This document shows, piece by piece, positions 1 to 7,567 of a DNA stretch of 64,000 nucleotides; position 1 is the first letter of the stretch, and every line of letters begins with the position of its first letter. The stretch comes from Halobaculum roseum (lineage in GTDB: Archaea > Halobacteriota > Halobacteria > Halobacteriales > Haloferacaceae): contig NZ_CP082286.1 of NCBI RefSeq assembly GCF_019880245.1, positions 1,258,521 through 1,322,520 of the forward strand, given 5' to 3'. The position numbers and the translations under genes are program-made. The notes beneath the pieces are model-generated. The model did not search any database. It saw nothing but the letters and a program-made list of their open reading frames with translations, and was not told the origin of the DNA.

Positions 1-207
1 GATGGAGGCGGTCGGTCCCTCCACGCCCATCAGCGGCGCCGTGAGCGTGAAGAACTTCGCCGCCTCGGTCACGAGGAGGACGACGATACTGATCGTCGTG
101 ACGATCGAGAGCACCGCGCACAGGAAGAAGAACGACCGCGTGAGCAGCTCCGCGGGCGAGTTCTGTGTGTCCCGGGTAAGGTCCTCCGTGATGTCGTCGG
201 TGCTCAT
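1..207 (-). CDS. pstC: Phosphate ABC transporter permease PstC (N-terminal fragment)
   Basis: Only the first 69 codons are in the window; the gene continues beyond base 1. The visible part has a polar start (MSTDDITEDLTRDTQN), a strongly hydrophobic segment at about residues 28-50 rich in Ile/Val/Leu that is the first membrane helix, and then a TEAAKFF stretch typical of the start of PstC-type permeases. PstC with PstA forms the membrane channel of the high-affinity phosphate importer. The assignment rests mainly on position: it lies 68 bp downstream of pstS on the same strand, the usual pstSCAB order. A different permease of the same family cannot be excluded from 69 residues. Confidence 0.75.
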   Translation of the reverse strand, partial: MSTDDITEDLTRDTQNSPAELLTRSFFFLCAVLSIVTTISIVVLLVTEAAKFFTLTAPLMGVEGPTASI

Positions 208-275
208 TCAGTTGGTGGTTGTGTGGGGTAGTGAAAAATTTCTCCGTTCGGCCGTTCGTGGCCTCGGTGACAGGT

Positions 276-1283
276 CTAGGCGTTCGCTTCCTCGATCGCG
301 GCCTCCAGCGTCTCCAGCTGCTCGGCCTGCTGCTCGTCGGTCAGCGGAACGTAGCCGACATCCTCGGCGACGACCTCCTCGTTGGTCGTGTTCTCGACGA
401 AGTACCGGGCGAACTCGGCGATGTGGTCCTCGGCCAGCGCCGACTGCTTCGGGTAGGTGAACAGCGGACGCGACAGCGGGGTGTACTCGCCCGTCCGCGC
501 GGTTTCGAGCGACGGCTCGACGGGGCCGTCGCCGTCGTCGATGGCGACCGCCTTCACCGCGTCGGTGTTCGCGCTGTAGTAGGCGAACCCGAGGTAGCCG
601 ACGGCGTACTGCGAGCCCTGGACGCCCTGGACGATGGTGCGGTCCTGCTCGGTGGCGGAGTAGTCCTGGCGGTGGCCCGGACCCTCCTCGCCGATGATGG
701 ACTCGATGAAGTAGTCGTACGTCCCGGAGGCGTCCGAGGGGCCGTACAGCTCGATCTCCTCGTCGGGCCAGTCGGAGTTGACCTCGCTCCACGTCTCGGG
801 CTGCTCCTCGGCGGACCACAGCGTCCGAAGCTCCTCGACGGTCATCGAGTCGATGAAGTCGGCCTCGTTGTTCACGATGACCGTCAGCGCGTCCGTCGCG
901 ACCGTCAGCTCGACGGGGACGATGTCGTTGTCCGCACACGCCTCCTCCTCCTCGGGCTGGATCGGCCGGGAGGCGTTGTTGAAGTCCGTCTCGCCGGCAC
1001 AGAAGAAGTTCGCGAACCCGCCGCCCGAGCCCGTCGACTGAATGTTGACGTTGACCTCGGAGTGTTCCTGCTGGAACGTCTCGGCGAACGCCGTCGCCAG
1101 GGGGAACACCGTCGAGGACCCCGCGATGTCGATGTCGCCCGAGAGCTGCTCGGAACCGCCGTCGGACCCGCCGGACCCGCCGGAGTCCGGGTTGCTCGTA
1201 CAGCCAGCCAGGCCGAGGACGCCCGCCGTTCCCGCAGCAGTCATGAAGGCACGCCGCGTCGCGGAGTCGGGTTGATCCGTCAT
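276..1283 (-). CDS. pstS: Phosphate-binding lipoprotein PstS
   Basis: A 335-residue extracellular solute-binding protein that captures inorganic phosphate for the PstCAB importer. The N-terminus carries a twin-arginine signal (TRRAFMTAAG) followed by a lipobox (GLAGC) and a Ser/Gly/Asp-rich linker, so the protein should be Tat-exported and lipid-anchored outside the membrane. The body begins DIDIAGSSTVFPLA, the conserved phosphate-binding loop of PstS, and includes a further ligand-loop-like STGSGGG motif and SDASGTYDYF. I chose the ATG at 1283 over the GTG immediately upstream at 1286. The promoter region at 1318-1350 carries direct repeats around a TATA box, consistent with phosphate-responsive control. 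The family assignment is secure. Confidence 0.95.
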   Translation of the reverse strand: MTDQPDSATRRAFMTAAGTAGVLGLAGCTSNPDSGGSGGSDGGSEQLSGDIDIAGSSTVFPLATAFAETFQQEHSEVNVNIQSTGSGGGFANFFCAGETDFNNASRPIQPEEEEACADNDIVPVELTVATDALTVIVNNEADFIDSMTVEELRTLWSAEEQPETWSEVNSDWPDEEIELYGPSDASGTYDYFIESIIGEEGPGHRQDYSATEQDRTIVQGVQGSQYAVGYLGFAYYSANTDAVKAVAIDDGDGPVEPSLETARTGEYTPLSRPLFTYPKQSALAEDHIAEFARYFVENTTNEEVVAEDVGYVPLTDEQQAEQLETLEAAIEEANA

Positions 1284-1317
1284 CACCCGATCGGAGCCGA
1301 GTGAGACGTAAGTACCC

Positions 1318-1350
1318 TACTATGAGAAATATATAGATATACTGTGAGAA
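1318..1350 (-). promoter_or_regulatory. pstS promoter: TATA box between two direct repeats
   Basis: On the plus strand TACTATGAGAA (1318-1328) and TACTGTGAGAA (1340-1350) are direct repeats with one mismatch, offset by exactly 22 bp (two helical turns). The AT-rich ATATATAGATAT tract between them is the likely TATA element for pstS on the minus strand. The arrangement resembles binding sites for a regulator contacting both sides of the TATA-binding protein. That they respond to phosphate is inferred from the downstream gene. Confidence 0.55.
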
Positions 1351-1565
1351 CGTGTGATCCGGAGCGGCTGTTCGGAAGCAGCTCGATACACGCCACGAAA
1401 CGGACCGTATCACCGTACCCGAAGAGATAGACGAGAGGACTGATCTATCGAGATCGGCGAATTAGTATCAGTCGAGGAAGATAACTGTGACATATCCGGC
1501 GGACACAAACTGGAATATATAGAACACCGGTGGATTTAATTCGCGGACGGCCACACCCTACCACG

Positions 1566-2627
1566 ATGGTCGAGACACGGAAGGTGCAGGTGACGGGCGG
1601 GTCGACGTACACCGTCTCCATTCCGAAGGAGTGGGCGACGGACAACGGCGTCAGCGCGGGCACCGAGGTCGAGTTCTACCCCGAGGGGGACTCCCTGTTT
1701 CTCACGCCGGTGAGCGACGAGGAGCGCACCGAGGGGACGCTCGACATCGGCGATCTGTCGGGCGACCAGCTCACGCGCGCGGTGATGACGATGTACGTCT
1801 CCGGGTTCGACATCATCGCGCTGGAGGCCGCCCGGATCACCAACGACCAGCGACGCACCATCCGCGACTCGGTGCAGAGCCTCGTCGGCCTGGAGGTGCT
1901 GGAGGAGACGCGCGATCGCGTCGTGATCCGCGACCTGCTCGACTCCTCGGAGCTGTCGATCCACAACGCCGTCACCCGGATGCGCCTCATCGCCGTCTCG
2001 ATGCTGGAGGACGCGGTGGACGCGCTCACCACCGGGGACGAGGACATGGCGCTGGACGTGATCCAGCGCGACGACGACGTGGACCGGCTGTACATGGTCG
2101 TCTCGCGCATCTTCCGGGCGACGCTGCGCACGCCGAAGGCCGCCGAGGACATCGGCCTCTCGCGGGAGGTGTGCTTCGACTACCACTCCAGCGCGCGCCA
2201 GCTCGAGCGGGTCGCCGACCACGCGACGAAGATCGCCCATCTCACCCTGGAGCTGCTGGGAAGCGAGGCGGCCGACGCCGTCGGCGGCGAGGTCCCGAGC
2301 CCGGAGGACGGCGTCGGCGAGGTGCTCCCGGCGGAGTTCAACGAGGCGCTCCAGGCGCTCGACGAGGACGCGCGCGAGGTCGTCGACCGCGCGATGGAGG
2401 CGCTGTTCGCCGACGACAGCACCGAGGCGACCGAGCTGGCGAACGAGGCGCGCGGCGCCGTGCTCGGCGTCGACCAGCGCGCACGCGAGATCGACGAGCT
2501 CCTCCGCGAGTTGGACCCCGCACGCGCGCAGCTGCTCGGGCTCATCGTCGACTCCGTCTCGCGGTCGGCCGACTACGGCGGCAACATCGCCGAGACCGCC
2601 CTCCAGAAGGCCGCGCCGACGCCGTAA
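1566..2627 (+). CDS. AbrB-PhoU phosphate signalling regulator
   Basis: A 353-residue protein combining an N-terminal AbrB/SpoVT-type swapped-hairpin domain (about residues 1-50, MVETRKVQVTGGSTYTVSIP) with two PhoU helical repeats. The PhoU metal-binding signatures are visible as ERVADHATKIA near the middle and SRSADYGGNIAE near the C-terminus. PhoU proteins modulate phosphate uptake and signalling, and the AbrB domain makes this archaeal form a probable DNA-binding regulator. It is divergent from pstS, which supports control of that operon. The ATG at 1566 is favoured because a TATA-like TTTAAT lies at about 1534-1539, the right distance for a leaderless transcript. An in-frame upstream start at 1530 would lie in the promoter. 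Confidence 0.9.
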   Translation: MVETRKVQVTGGSTYTVSIPKEWATDNGVSAGTEVEFYPEGDSLFLTPVSDEERTEGTLDIGDLSGDQLTRAVMTMYVSGFDIIALEAARITNDQRRTIRDSVQSLVGLEVLEETRDRVVIRDLLDSSELSIHNAVTRMRLIAVSMLEDAVDALTTGDEDMALDVIQRDDDVDRLYMVVSRIFRATLRTPKAAEDIGLSREVCFDYHSSARQLERVADHATKIAHLTLELLGSEAADAVGGEVPSPEDGVGEVLPAEFNEALQALDEDAREVVDRAMEALFADDSTEATELANEARGAVLGVDQRAREIDELLRELDPARAQLLGLIVDSVSRSADYGGNIAETALQKAAPTP

Positions 2628-2677
2628 CGGGTCAACGGTCCCCCGGTACCCGGTTCCCTCCGTCGACCGTGCCGGTT

Positions 2678-3358
2678 CTACCGCCGACGCGAGAGCGACA
2701 CGCCGACGACGTGTTCGACCAGGAGCGACGCCGCGAGGACCGCGATCCCGACGATCTCCGGGTCGACGCCGGCGGCGCCGAGGTCCCGCAGGAGCGGGGC
2801 GGCCTCGTCGCCGTGGAGGACGAACGCGAGCCAGACGGTCGCGCCCGCCGACTCGATGACGCTGAACCCGATCGTTCGGGGGTCGAGCACCGACGAGAAC
2901 AGCCCCCGCCCTCGGAGCACGTTGTCCTCGACGGTGTGTTGCGGAACGAGCAGGACGGCGAGCACGACCGCGGCGACGAGGAGCCCTCGCGCCCCGGCGA
3001 CGCGCTCGGCGATCCCGAGCCACAGGGCCCACAGGACGGCCTCGGAGGCGCTGAACAGCGCCCCCCGACCGAGCGGGAACGACGCACCCGCCCCGTTGAC
3101 GGCCCGGTTGGTGAGGTAGTGTTCGAGGAGGAGGCCGACGCCGAGCACGCCGAGCCCGACGGCCGCGGTCGTCGATGTCGCCGGGACATCCCGGACGAGC
3201 GCGAGCCAGACCACGAGCGCGACCGTCTCCACGCCGGTGAACGAGACGACGAGCGCCGACAGCCGGACCACTCCCGACAGGCGCGAGATCGAACCCCCGA
3301 CGCCGGACGTACGTGTTGCCACGGTCGCGATCCGGCCCGTCGAGGCATTGTTAGTCAC
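2678..3358 (-). CDS. Haloarchaeal multi-pass membrane protein, unknown function
   Basis: A 226-residue hydrophobic protein starting with GTG (no in-frame ATG near the start). After about 30 polar residues it shows roughly six predicted membrane segments, for example SALVVSFTGVETVALVVWLAL and LLVAAVVLAVLLVP. The two halves look related: each has a V-E-(T/H)-(V/I)-type segment, near residues 42-52 and again near LLVEHVVGVSL at the C-terminus, so an internal duplication is possible. Its stop is 50 bp from the stop of the convergent phoU-like gene. No enzymatic motif is recognised. The open frame, membrane pattern and synteny-like spacing support a real gene. Confidence 0.75.
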   Translation of the reverse strand: MTNNASTGRIATVATRTSGVGGSISRLSGVVRLSALVVSFTGVETVALVVWLALVRDVPATSTTAAVGLGVLGVGLLLEHYLTNRAVNGAGASFPLGRGALFSASEAVLWALWLGIAERVAGARGLLVAAVVLAVLLVPQHTVEDNVLRGRGLFSSVLDPRTIGFSVIESAGATVWLAFVLHGDEAAPLLRDLGAAGVDPEIVGIAVLAASLLVEHVVGVSLSRRR

Positions 3359-3421
3359 CCCCCAACGGCGGCGTGGCGACCGACCGCTGGATGACCGGCA
3401 ATACCGCTCGAAGACCGGTAG

Positions 3422-5419
3422 TCAGTGATCGTACCCCGCCAGTGCCTGGAACACGTCGTCGCCGTCGGCGACCGCCTCGCGTAACTGCCGCACGCCCGCC
3501 TTGTCGACGCGGGCGGGGTTCGCGTGGACGCGAACCGGCTCGGTTCCCAGCGGAACGAACCCGGTGTCGAGCCGCTCGGCCGTCGCCCGTAGCCCGAGTC
3601 CCGCGTCCGCGTCGCCCGCCAGCACGCGCCGCGCGGGCGACTCGTGGGCCCTGACGGCGCGGTCGAAGCCGTCGACGGCCTCGGTCGCCTCCCGGCGAGT
3701 GGTCCCGCGCTCGTCGGCCAGGTCCGCGAGCGCGTTCGCCAGGGTGGTCCGCAGCCCCGAGTTCGAGTCGCGGTTGACGAACCGGAGGTCGCGGTCGATC
3801 AGGTCCGCCAGTCCGGTCACGTCGTCGGGGTTGCCGGCGGGGACGATCAGCCCCCACTCGCGGGTCCACTCCCCGAGGACCTCCGTCGGGACCGGCTCGT
3901 CGTCGGCGGTCGGGTCCGGCGCGGCGACCGGCTCCCGCCCGGGCTCGCCGGCGACGACGGCGGCGTCGGGGACGCCGTCGCGGAGGCGGCGCAGTCCCTC
4001 ACGGGAACCGACCGCGAGGTGCCGCGGGCGGTCGACCCGGTCGAGCAGCCGGGAGAGGGCGGGGTCGTCCTCGCCGACGGCGAACAGTGTCGGCGCGCGC
4101 ACGTCCGGCGAGAACAGCTGCACCTCGACCTCCTCGCCCGCGGCGAGGTACTCGGTGTCGGGGTCGACGACGACCACGCCGTCGGCCTCGACGAGGCTCG
4201 TCGTCGCGCCCGACCCTTTGTCGACGGGGTAGACGAGCGTGTTCCCGGACCGGGCTCCGGCGGCTTCGCCGCCCCGGTCCGGGCCTGTCGGCCCGGTCTC
4301 AGTCAGCCCCGCGGGCATGAGCCGCATCCGGCCCTCCGAGTAGCGTTCCTGCCGGGCCATCCGACCGGTCACGGCGGCGGTCCGCGGCTCCGGTTTCCCG
4401 GCGGCCTCGCGCACCGCCCGCGCGACGAACGTGCGGAAGATCGTCAGCGCCGAGACGGGATACCCCGGGAGGCCGACGTACGCGGAGTCGCCCACGCGGC
4501 CCACGAGCATCGGCTTGCCCGGCTTGACCGCGACGCCGTGTAAGAGGAGGTCGCCGCGATCCTCGATCACCCGGTAGATCACGTCGACGGCCGACGCCGA
4601 GGTGGACCCCGACGAGAGCACCAGGTCGCACTCCTCGCTGGCCTCCACGAGCAGGCGCTCCATCTCGTCGTAGTCGTCGCCGGCGTGGGGGTAGAGGACG
4701 GCCTCGCCGCCGGCCTCCTCGACGCCCGCGGCGATGGTGTAGCTGTTCACGTCGTAGATCTGCCCGCGCTCGCTGTGGATCTCCTCCCCGGGGCGAACGA
4801 GTTCGTCGCCGGTGGAGACGATACCGACCGTCGGACGCCCGCGAACTGGCACCTCGTCGAGTCCCAGCGCCGACAGCAGCCCGATCTCGCGCGGGGTTAT
4901 CTCGGTTCCGGGACCGAGCGCGCGCCCGCCGGCGGCGATGTCGGCGCCCGCGAACATCACGTGGTCGCCGGGGGCGACGGAGGTCCGGATCTCGACGGAC
5001 TCCACGTCCGCGTCGGCGCCGCTCTCGTCCTCGCCCGTGACCTCGGTGGTCCGCTCGACCATCACCACCGCGTCGGCGCCGTCGGGCATCACCGCGCCCG
5101 TGGAGATCTCCGCGCAGGTTCCCGGCTCGACGGTCACGTCGGGTTCGGCGCCGGCGTGGACCGCCCCGATCAGGTCGAGCGTGGCCGGGTCCATCTCGTC
5201 GGCACCGAACGTGTCGCGCGCGCGGACCGCGTAACCGTCCATCGAGGCGCGGTCGAAGCCGGGCACGTCCAGCTCGGCGTCGATCCGCTCGGCGAGCACC
5301 CGCCCCCGCGCCTCGTCCAGCGACACCGTCTCCGGCTCGGGCGCCAGATCGAGCGAGGCGATCGCCTCGTGGGCCTCCTCGGGCTCGGCGAGATCGCGGA
5401 ACTCCCGGCGGTCGCTCAT
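3422..5419 (-). CDS. moeA: Molybdopterin molybdotransferase MoeA fused to a PBP-like domain
   Basis: A 665-residue fusion. Residues 1 to about 440 are MoeA, which inserts molybdate into adenylylated molybdopterin: the N-terminal domain has PGFDRASMDGYAVRA, the MPT-binding domain has IVSTGDEL, SSGSTSAS and HGVAVKPGKPML, followed by the small C-terminal beta domain. Residues of about 445-665 are a PBP-like domain (NRDSNSGLRTTL, ADAGLGLRATAE) as found in archaeal molybdopterin biosynthesis proteins and related to ModE/ModA-type ligand binding, so it may sense or bind molybdate or tungstate. It overlaps the upstream moeA copy by four bases (ATGA), so the two are translationally coupled. A disordered insert (about residues 395-410) is encoded by a long palindrome. 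Confidence 0.92.
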   Translation of the reverse strand: MSDRREFRDLAEPEEAHEAIASLDLAPEPETVSLDEARGRVLAERIDAELDVPGFDRASMDGYAVRARDTFGADEMDPATLDLIGAVHAGAEPDVTVEPGTCAEISTGAVMPDGADAVVMVERTTEVTGEDESGADADVESVEIRTSVAPGDHVMFAGADIAAGGRALGPGTEITPREIGLLSALGLDEVPVRGRPTVGIVSTGDELVRPGEEIHSERGQIYDVNSYTIAAGVEEAGGEAVLYPHAGDDYDEMERLLVEASEECDLVLSSGSTSASAVDVIYRVIEDRGDLLLHGVAVKPGKPMLVGRVGDSAYVGLPGYPVSALTIFRTFVARAVREAAGKPEPRTAAVTGRMARQERYSEGRMRLMPAGLTETGPTGPDRGGEAAGARSGNTLVYPVDKGSGATTSLVEADGVVVVDPDTEYLAAGEEVEVQLFSPDVRAPTLFAVGEDDPALSRLLDRVDRPRHLAVGSREGLRRLRDGVPDAAVVAGEPGREPVAAPDPTADDEPVPTEVLGEWTREWGLIVPAGNPDDVTGLADLIDRDLRFVNRDSNSGLRTTLANALADLADERGTTRREATEAVDGFDRAVRAHESPARRVLAGDADAGLGLRATAERLDTGFVPLGTEPVRVHANPARVDKAGVRQLREAVADGDDVFQALAGYDH
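4244..4283. repeat. Nested palindrome inside the moeA fusion gene
   Basis: Outer arms CCCGGACCGG (4244-4253) and CCGGTCCGGG (4274-4283) are perfect reverse complements; inside them GGCGGC-TTC-GCCGCC (4259-4273) forms a second perfect stem with a 3-nt loop. The element lies in coding sequence and encodes a Gly/Ala/Arg-rich segment (DRGGEAAGARSG) in a region where MoeA proteins normally have a short surface loop. Confidence 0.7.
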
Positions 5420-6744
5420 TCGCTCACCTCCCACAGATCCACGTCGACGGCCTCGCCGGCGTCGAGTCCCTCCCGGGACTCGGGGACGACGACCCAGCCG
5501 TCCGCCAGCGCGACCGACGAGAGCATCCCCGACCCGGAGGCGCGCGTCGGCGTCGCCTCGAACGCGGGCCCGTCGCCGTCGCGGGCGGCGTCGCCCGCCC
5601 CGTCGGTGTCGGCGCCGCGCCCGTCGATCGGGTCCAGCGTCACCCGCGCGAACGTCCGCACGCCCGGCTCGGAGGACACCTTCCGGGAGAGGATCGCCCG
5701 TCGCGTCGGGTGCGTATCGTGCGGGAGCGAGCCGATCTCGCGGATGACGGGGCGGAGGAACTGGACGGCGTTGACGATGCACGCGACCGGGTAGCCGGGG
5801 AGCATGACCACCGGCGTCCCCTCGACGACCCCGAGCGCGACCGGGTGCCCCGGCTTGAGCGCGACGCCGTGGACGAGCACCTCGCCGATCTCGTCGACCA
5901 CCTCGGGGATCAGGTCGCGCTCTCCGACGGAGGAGCCGCCGGTTGTGACGACCACGTCGTGGTCGAGGTCGCGCTCGACCGCCCCGCGGAGCGCGTCCTC
6001 GTCGTCGGTGACGATGTCGCGGTAGGTGGCGTCGCCGCCCCAGCGCTCGGCGAGTCGCGAGACGGTCAGGCCGTTCGTCTCGATGACCTCGCCGGGGTCG
6101 GGATCGGCCTGGACCAGCTCCTCGCCGGTCGGGATCACCGACACGCGCGGGCGGTCGGCGACCTCGACCTCGTCGATCCCGACGGACTTCAGAAGCCCCA
6201 GATCGGACGGTCGCAGCCGGTGGGGCGGCTCGTACAGCGTCTGTCCCTCGGCCACGTCCTCGCCGGTCGGGCCGACGTTCTCGCCCTCGGCGACGGCGTC
6301 GAACACCTCCACCTCCTCGCCGATCTCGTCTCGCGGGTCGGTTCCCTCCCCGCTCGACCCGGCCGTGCCGCTGCGCGGCACGCGCTCGGCCTCCTCGATC
6401 TTGACGACCGCGTCGGCGCCGGGCGGCAGTTCGCTCCCGGTGTGGACGCGAACGGCTCCCTCGGGGGCGACCTCGTCGTCCTCCGTGAACAGGACGGCGG
6501 GCGATCGGGCGGAGGCGCCGAAGGTGTCCTCTGCGCGGACGGCCCACCCGTCCATCGCGGCGCGGTCGTACCCCGGCACCGGCGTCGGCGCGGTCGTCGC
6601 GTCGGCGACGGCGCGGCCGTCGGCCGCCGTCAGCGGGACCGTCTCGGTGCGGCCGTGCGGGGCGGCGGCCGCGAGGAGGCGCTCGCGCGCGTCTGCGACC
6701 CGGGTTCGGTCCTTGAACCCGGAGCGTGTGCGGTCGTGACTCAT
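5416..6744 (-). CDS. moeA: Molybdopterin molybdotransferase MoeA (second copy)
   Basis: A 442-residue MoeA, about the normal length for the family without a fusion. Visible motifs are PGYDRAAMDGWAVRAEDTFG in the N-terminal region, VVTTGGSSVGERD and HGVALKPGHPVALG in the MPT-binding domain, and LPGYPVACIVN. Two MoeA paralogues in archaea are often explained by separate molybdenum and tungsten cofactors; which copy does which cannot be read here. It is the promoter-proximal gene of a two-gene operon whose second member is the PBP-fused copy, with ATGA overlap. An insert with RVPRSGTAGSSGEG (about residues 120-135) is encoded by a short palindrome also found in trpE. Confidence 0.93.
   Translation of the reverse strand: MSHDRTRSGFKDRTRVADARERLLAAAAPHGRTETVPLTAADGRAVADATTAPTPVPGYDRAAMDGWAVRAEDTFGASARSPAVLFTEDDEVAPEGAVRVHTGSELPPGADAVVKIEEAERVPRSGTAGSSGEGTDPRDEIGEEVEVFDAVAEGENVGPTGEDVAEGQTLYEPPHRLRPSDLGLLKSVGIDEVEVADRPRVSVIPTGEELVQADPDPGEVIETNGLTVSRLAERWGGDATYRDIVTDDEDALRGAVERDLDHDVVVTTGGSSVGERDLIPEVVDEIGEVLVHGVALKPGHPVALGVVEGTPVVMLPGYPVACIVNAVQFLRPVIREIGSLPHDTHPTRRAILSRKVSSEPGVRTFARVTLDPIDGRGADTDGAGDAARDGDGPAFEATPTRASGSGMLSSVALADGWVVVPESREGLDAGEAVDVDLWEVSE
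6365..6381. repeat. 17-bp palindromic element inside moeA
   Basis: GTGCCGC-TGC-GCGGCAC is a perfect 7-bp stem with a 3-nt loop. On the coding strand it encodes VPRSGT within a non-conserved insert. The same stem and the same six-residue reading occur at 48164-48180 in trpE with only the loop differing. Confidence 0.75.
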
Positions 6745-6859
6745 ACCGTGTCGTTACGGTCCCGGAGTAAAAAGGCCGCCAGTCGCCGAGGGCGACGCGC
6801 GGCCGGCCGAGGAGCCGCGGCGACGCCCCGCGTCCGCGACGGCCGGTCGGTCGCCGGCG

Positions 6860-7099
6860 TCAGCGGTCGCCCGACGAGCGCGCCCCTCCCCGTTCGGTCA
6901 CCAACCGCCGGATCCGACCGCCGACGGCCCGCGCCGTCGCCACCGGTCGGAACGCGACGGGCGTCTCGTCGGCCGCCGGCGGCACCTGCGCGTGCATCGA
7001 CACCACCGCTGCGTCCGGTTCGACGCGCACCTGCACGTCCCTGTCGTCCTCCCGACCGGTCGGTCGCCCCCGGTCGGACTCGTCCGCTCCCTCCACCAT
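6860..7099 (-). CDS. Short hypothetical protein divergent from hsp20
   Basis: A 79-residue reading frame starting at an ATG (MVEGADESDRGRP). The N-terminal third is Asp/Glu/Arg-rich and disordered, followed by an alternating pattern (VQVRVEPDAAVVSMHAQ) that looks like a beta hairpin and a basic C-terminus. A T-rich box at about 7122-7128 sits about 27 bp before the ATG, which fits a leaderless haloarchaeal transcript and is the main argument for a real gene. It lies between the moeA operon and hsp20. No family is recognised, and an overlapping frame on the other strand is also open, so this call is uncertain. Confidence 0.45.
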   Translation of the reverse strand: MVEGADESDRGRPTGREDDRDVQVRVEPDAAVVSMHAQVPPAADETPVAFRPVATARAVGGRIRRLVTERGGARSSGDR

Positions 7100-7205
7100 G
7101 TGCGACCGGATCGGCCACGCACACAAAAACCCACGGGAGTCACTCACACGCAGACGCGCCGCCGCCACCGCGGCATTTTTCGACGCGCCGCCCCTTAGCC
7201 CGTCC

Positions 7206-7562
7206 ATGTCGAAGCTACGCGAGGCGCTCCGTGACCTTCCCGAGCCGGTGTTCGCCGATCTGTTGGAGAGCGACGATGCGTACCTCCTCGTGATCGACCT
7301 GCCCGGCGCCAGCGCCGAGACGACCGACGTGAGCCTCGAACGCGGTCGCCTCCACGTCGAGGCCCGCCGCGAGAAGTCGCCCGACCGCGAGTTCAGCTAC
7401 GTCGAGGAGGACCGCCCGCTGTTCCTCGACGCCGAGATCCCGCTGCCGCCGGACGCGACCCACGAGGGGAGCGAGGCGGAGATGGAGCGAGGTGTGCTCT
7501 CGGTCCGGCTCCCCAAGCGGGCCGCCGCCCCCGAACACGATATCGCCGTCACGGACGCGTAA
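7206..7562 (+). CDS. Hsp20/alpha-crystallin family small heat shock protein
   Basis: A 118-residue small heat-shock chaperone, near the family's minimum size. An alpha-crystallin core spans about residues 20-108, with YLLVIDLPGASAETTDVSLERGRLHVEA as the first strands (here LPGA replaces the usual LPGV/F) and the closing MERGVLSVRLPKR matching the conserved A/G-x-L-x-V-x-L-P-K signature. Such proteins bind unfolding proteins as oligomers in the cytoplasm. A TATA-like CATTTTT at about 7172 precedes the ATG by roughly 30 bp, supporting a leaderless transcript. The next gene begins 5 bp after the stop, so the kinase-like gene may be co-transcribed. Confidence 0.88.
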   Translation: MSKLREALRDLPEPVFADLLESDDAYLLVIDLPGASAETTDVSLERGRLHVEARREKSPDREFSYVEEDRPLFLDAEIPLPPDATHEGSEAEMERGVLSVRLPKRAAAPEHDIAVTDA

Positions 7563-7567
7563 TCCGG

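Noticed and set aside
5420..6547. Upstream in-frame extension of the moeA fusion gene into the other moeA.
   Set aside because: The extension is Arg-rich and lies out of frame within the neighbouring moeA; the ATGA overlap at 5416-5419 is the natural start.
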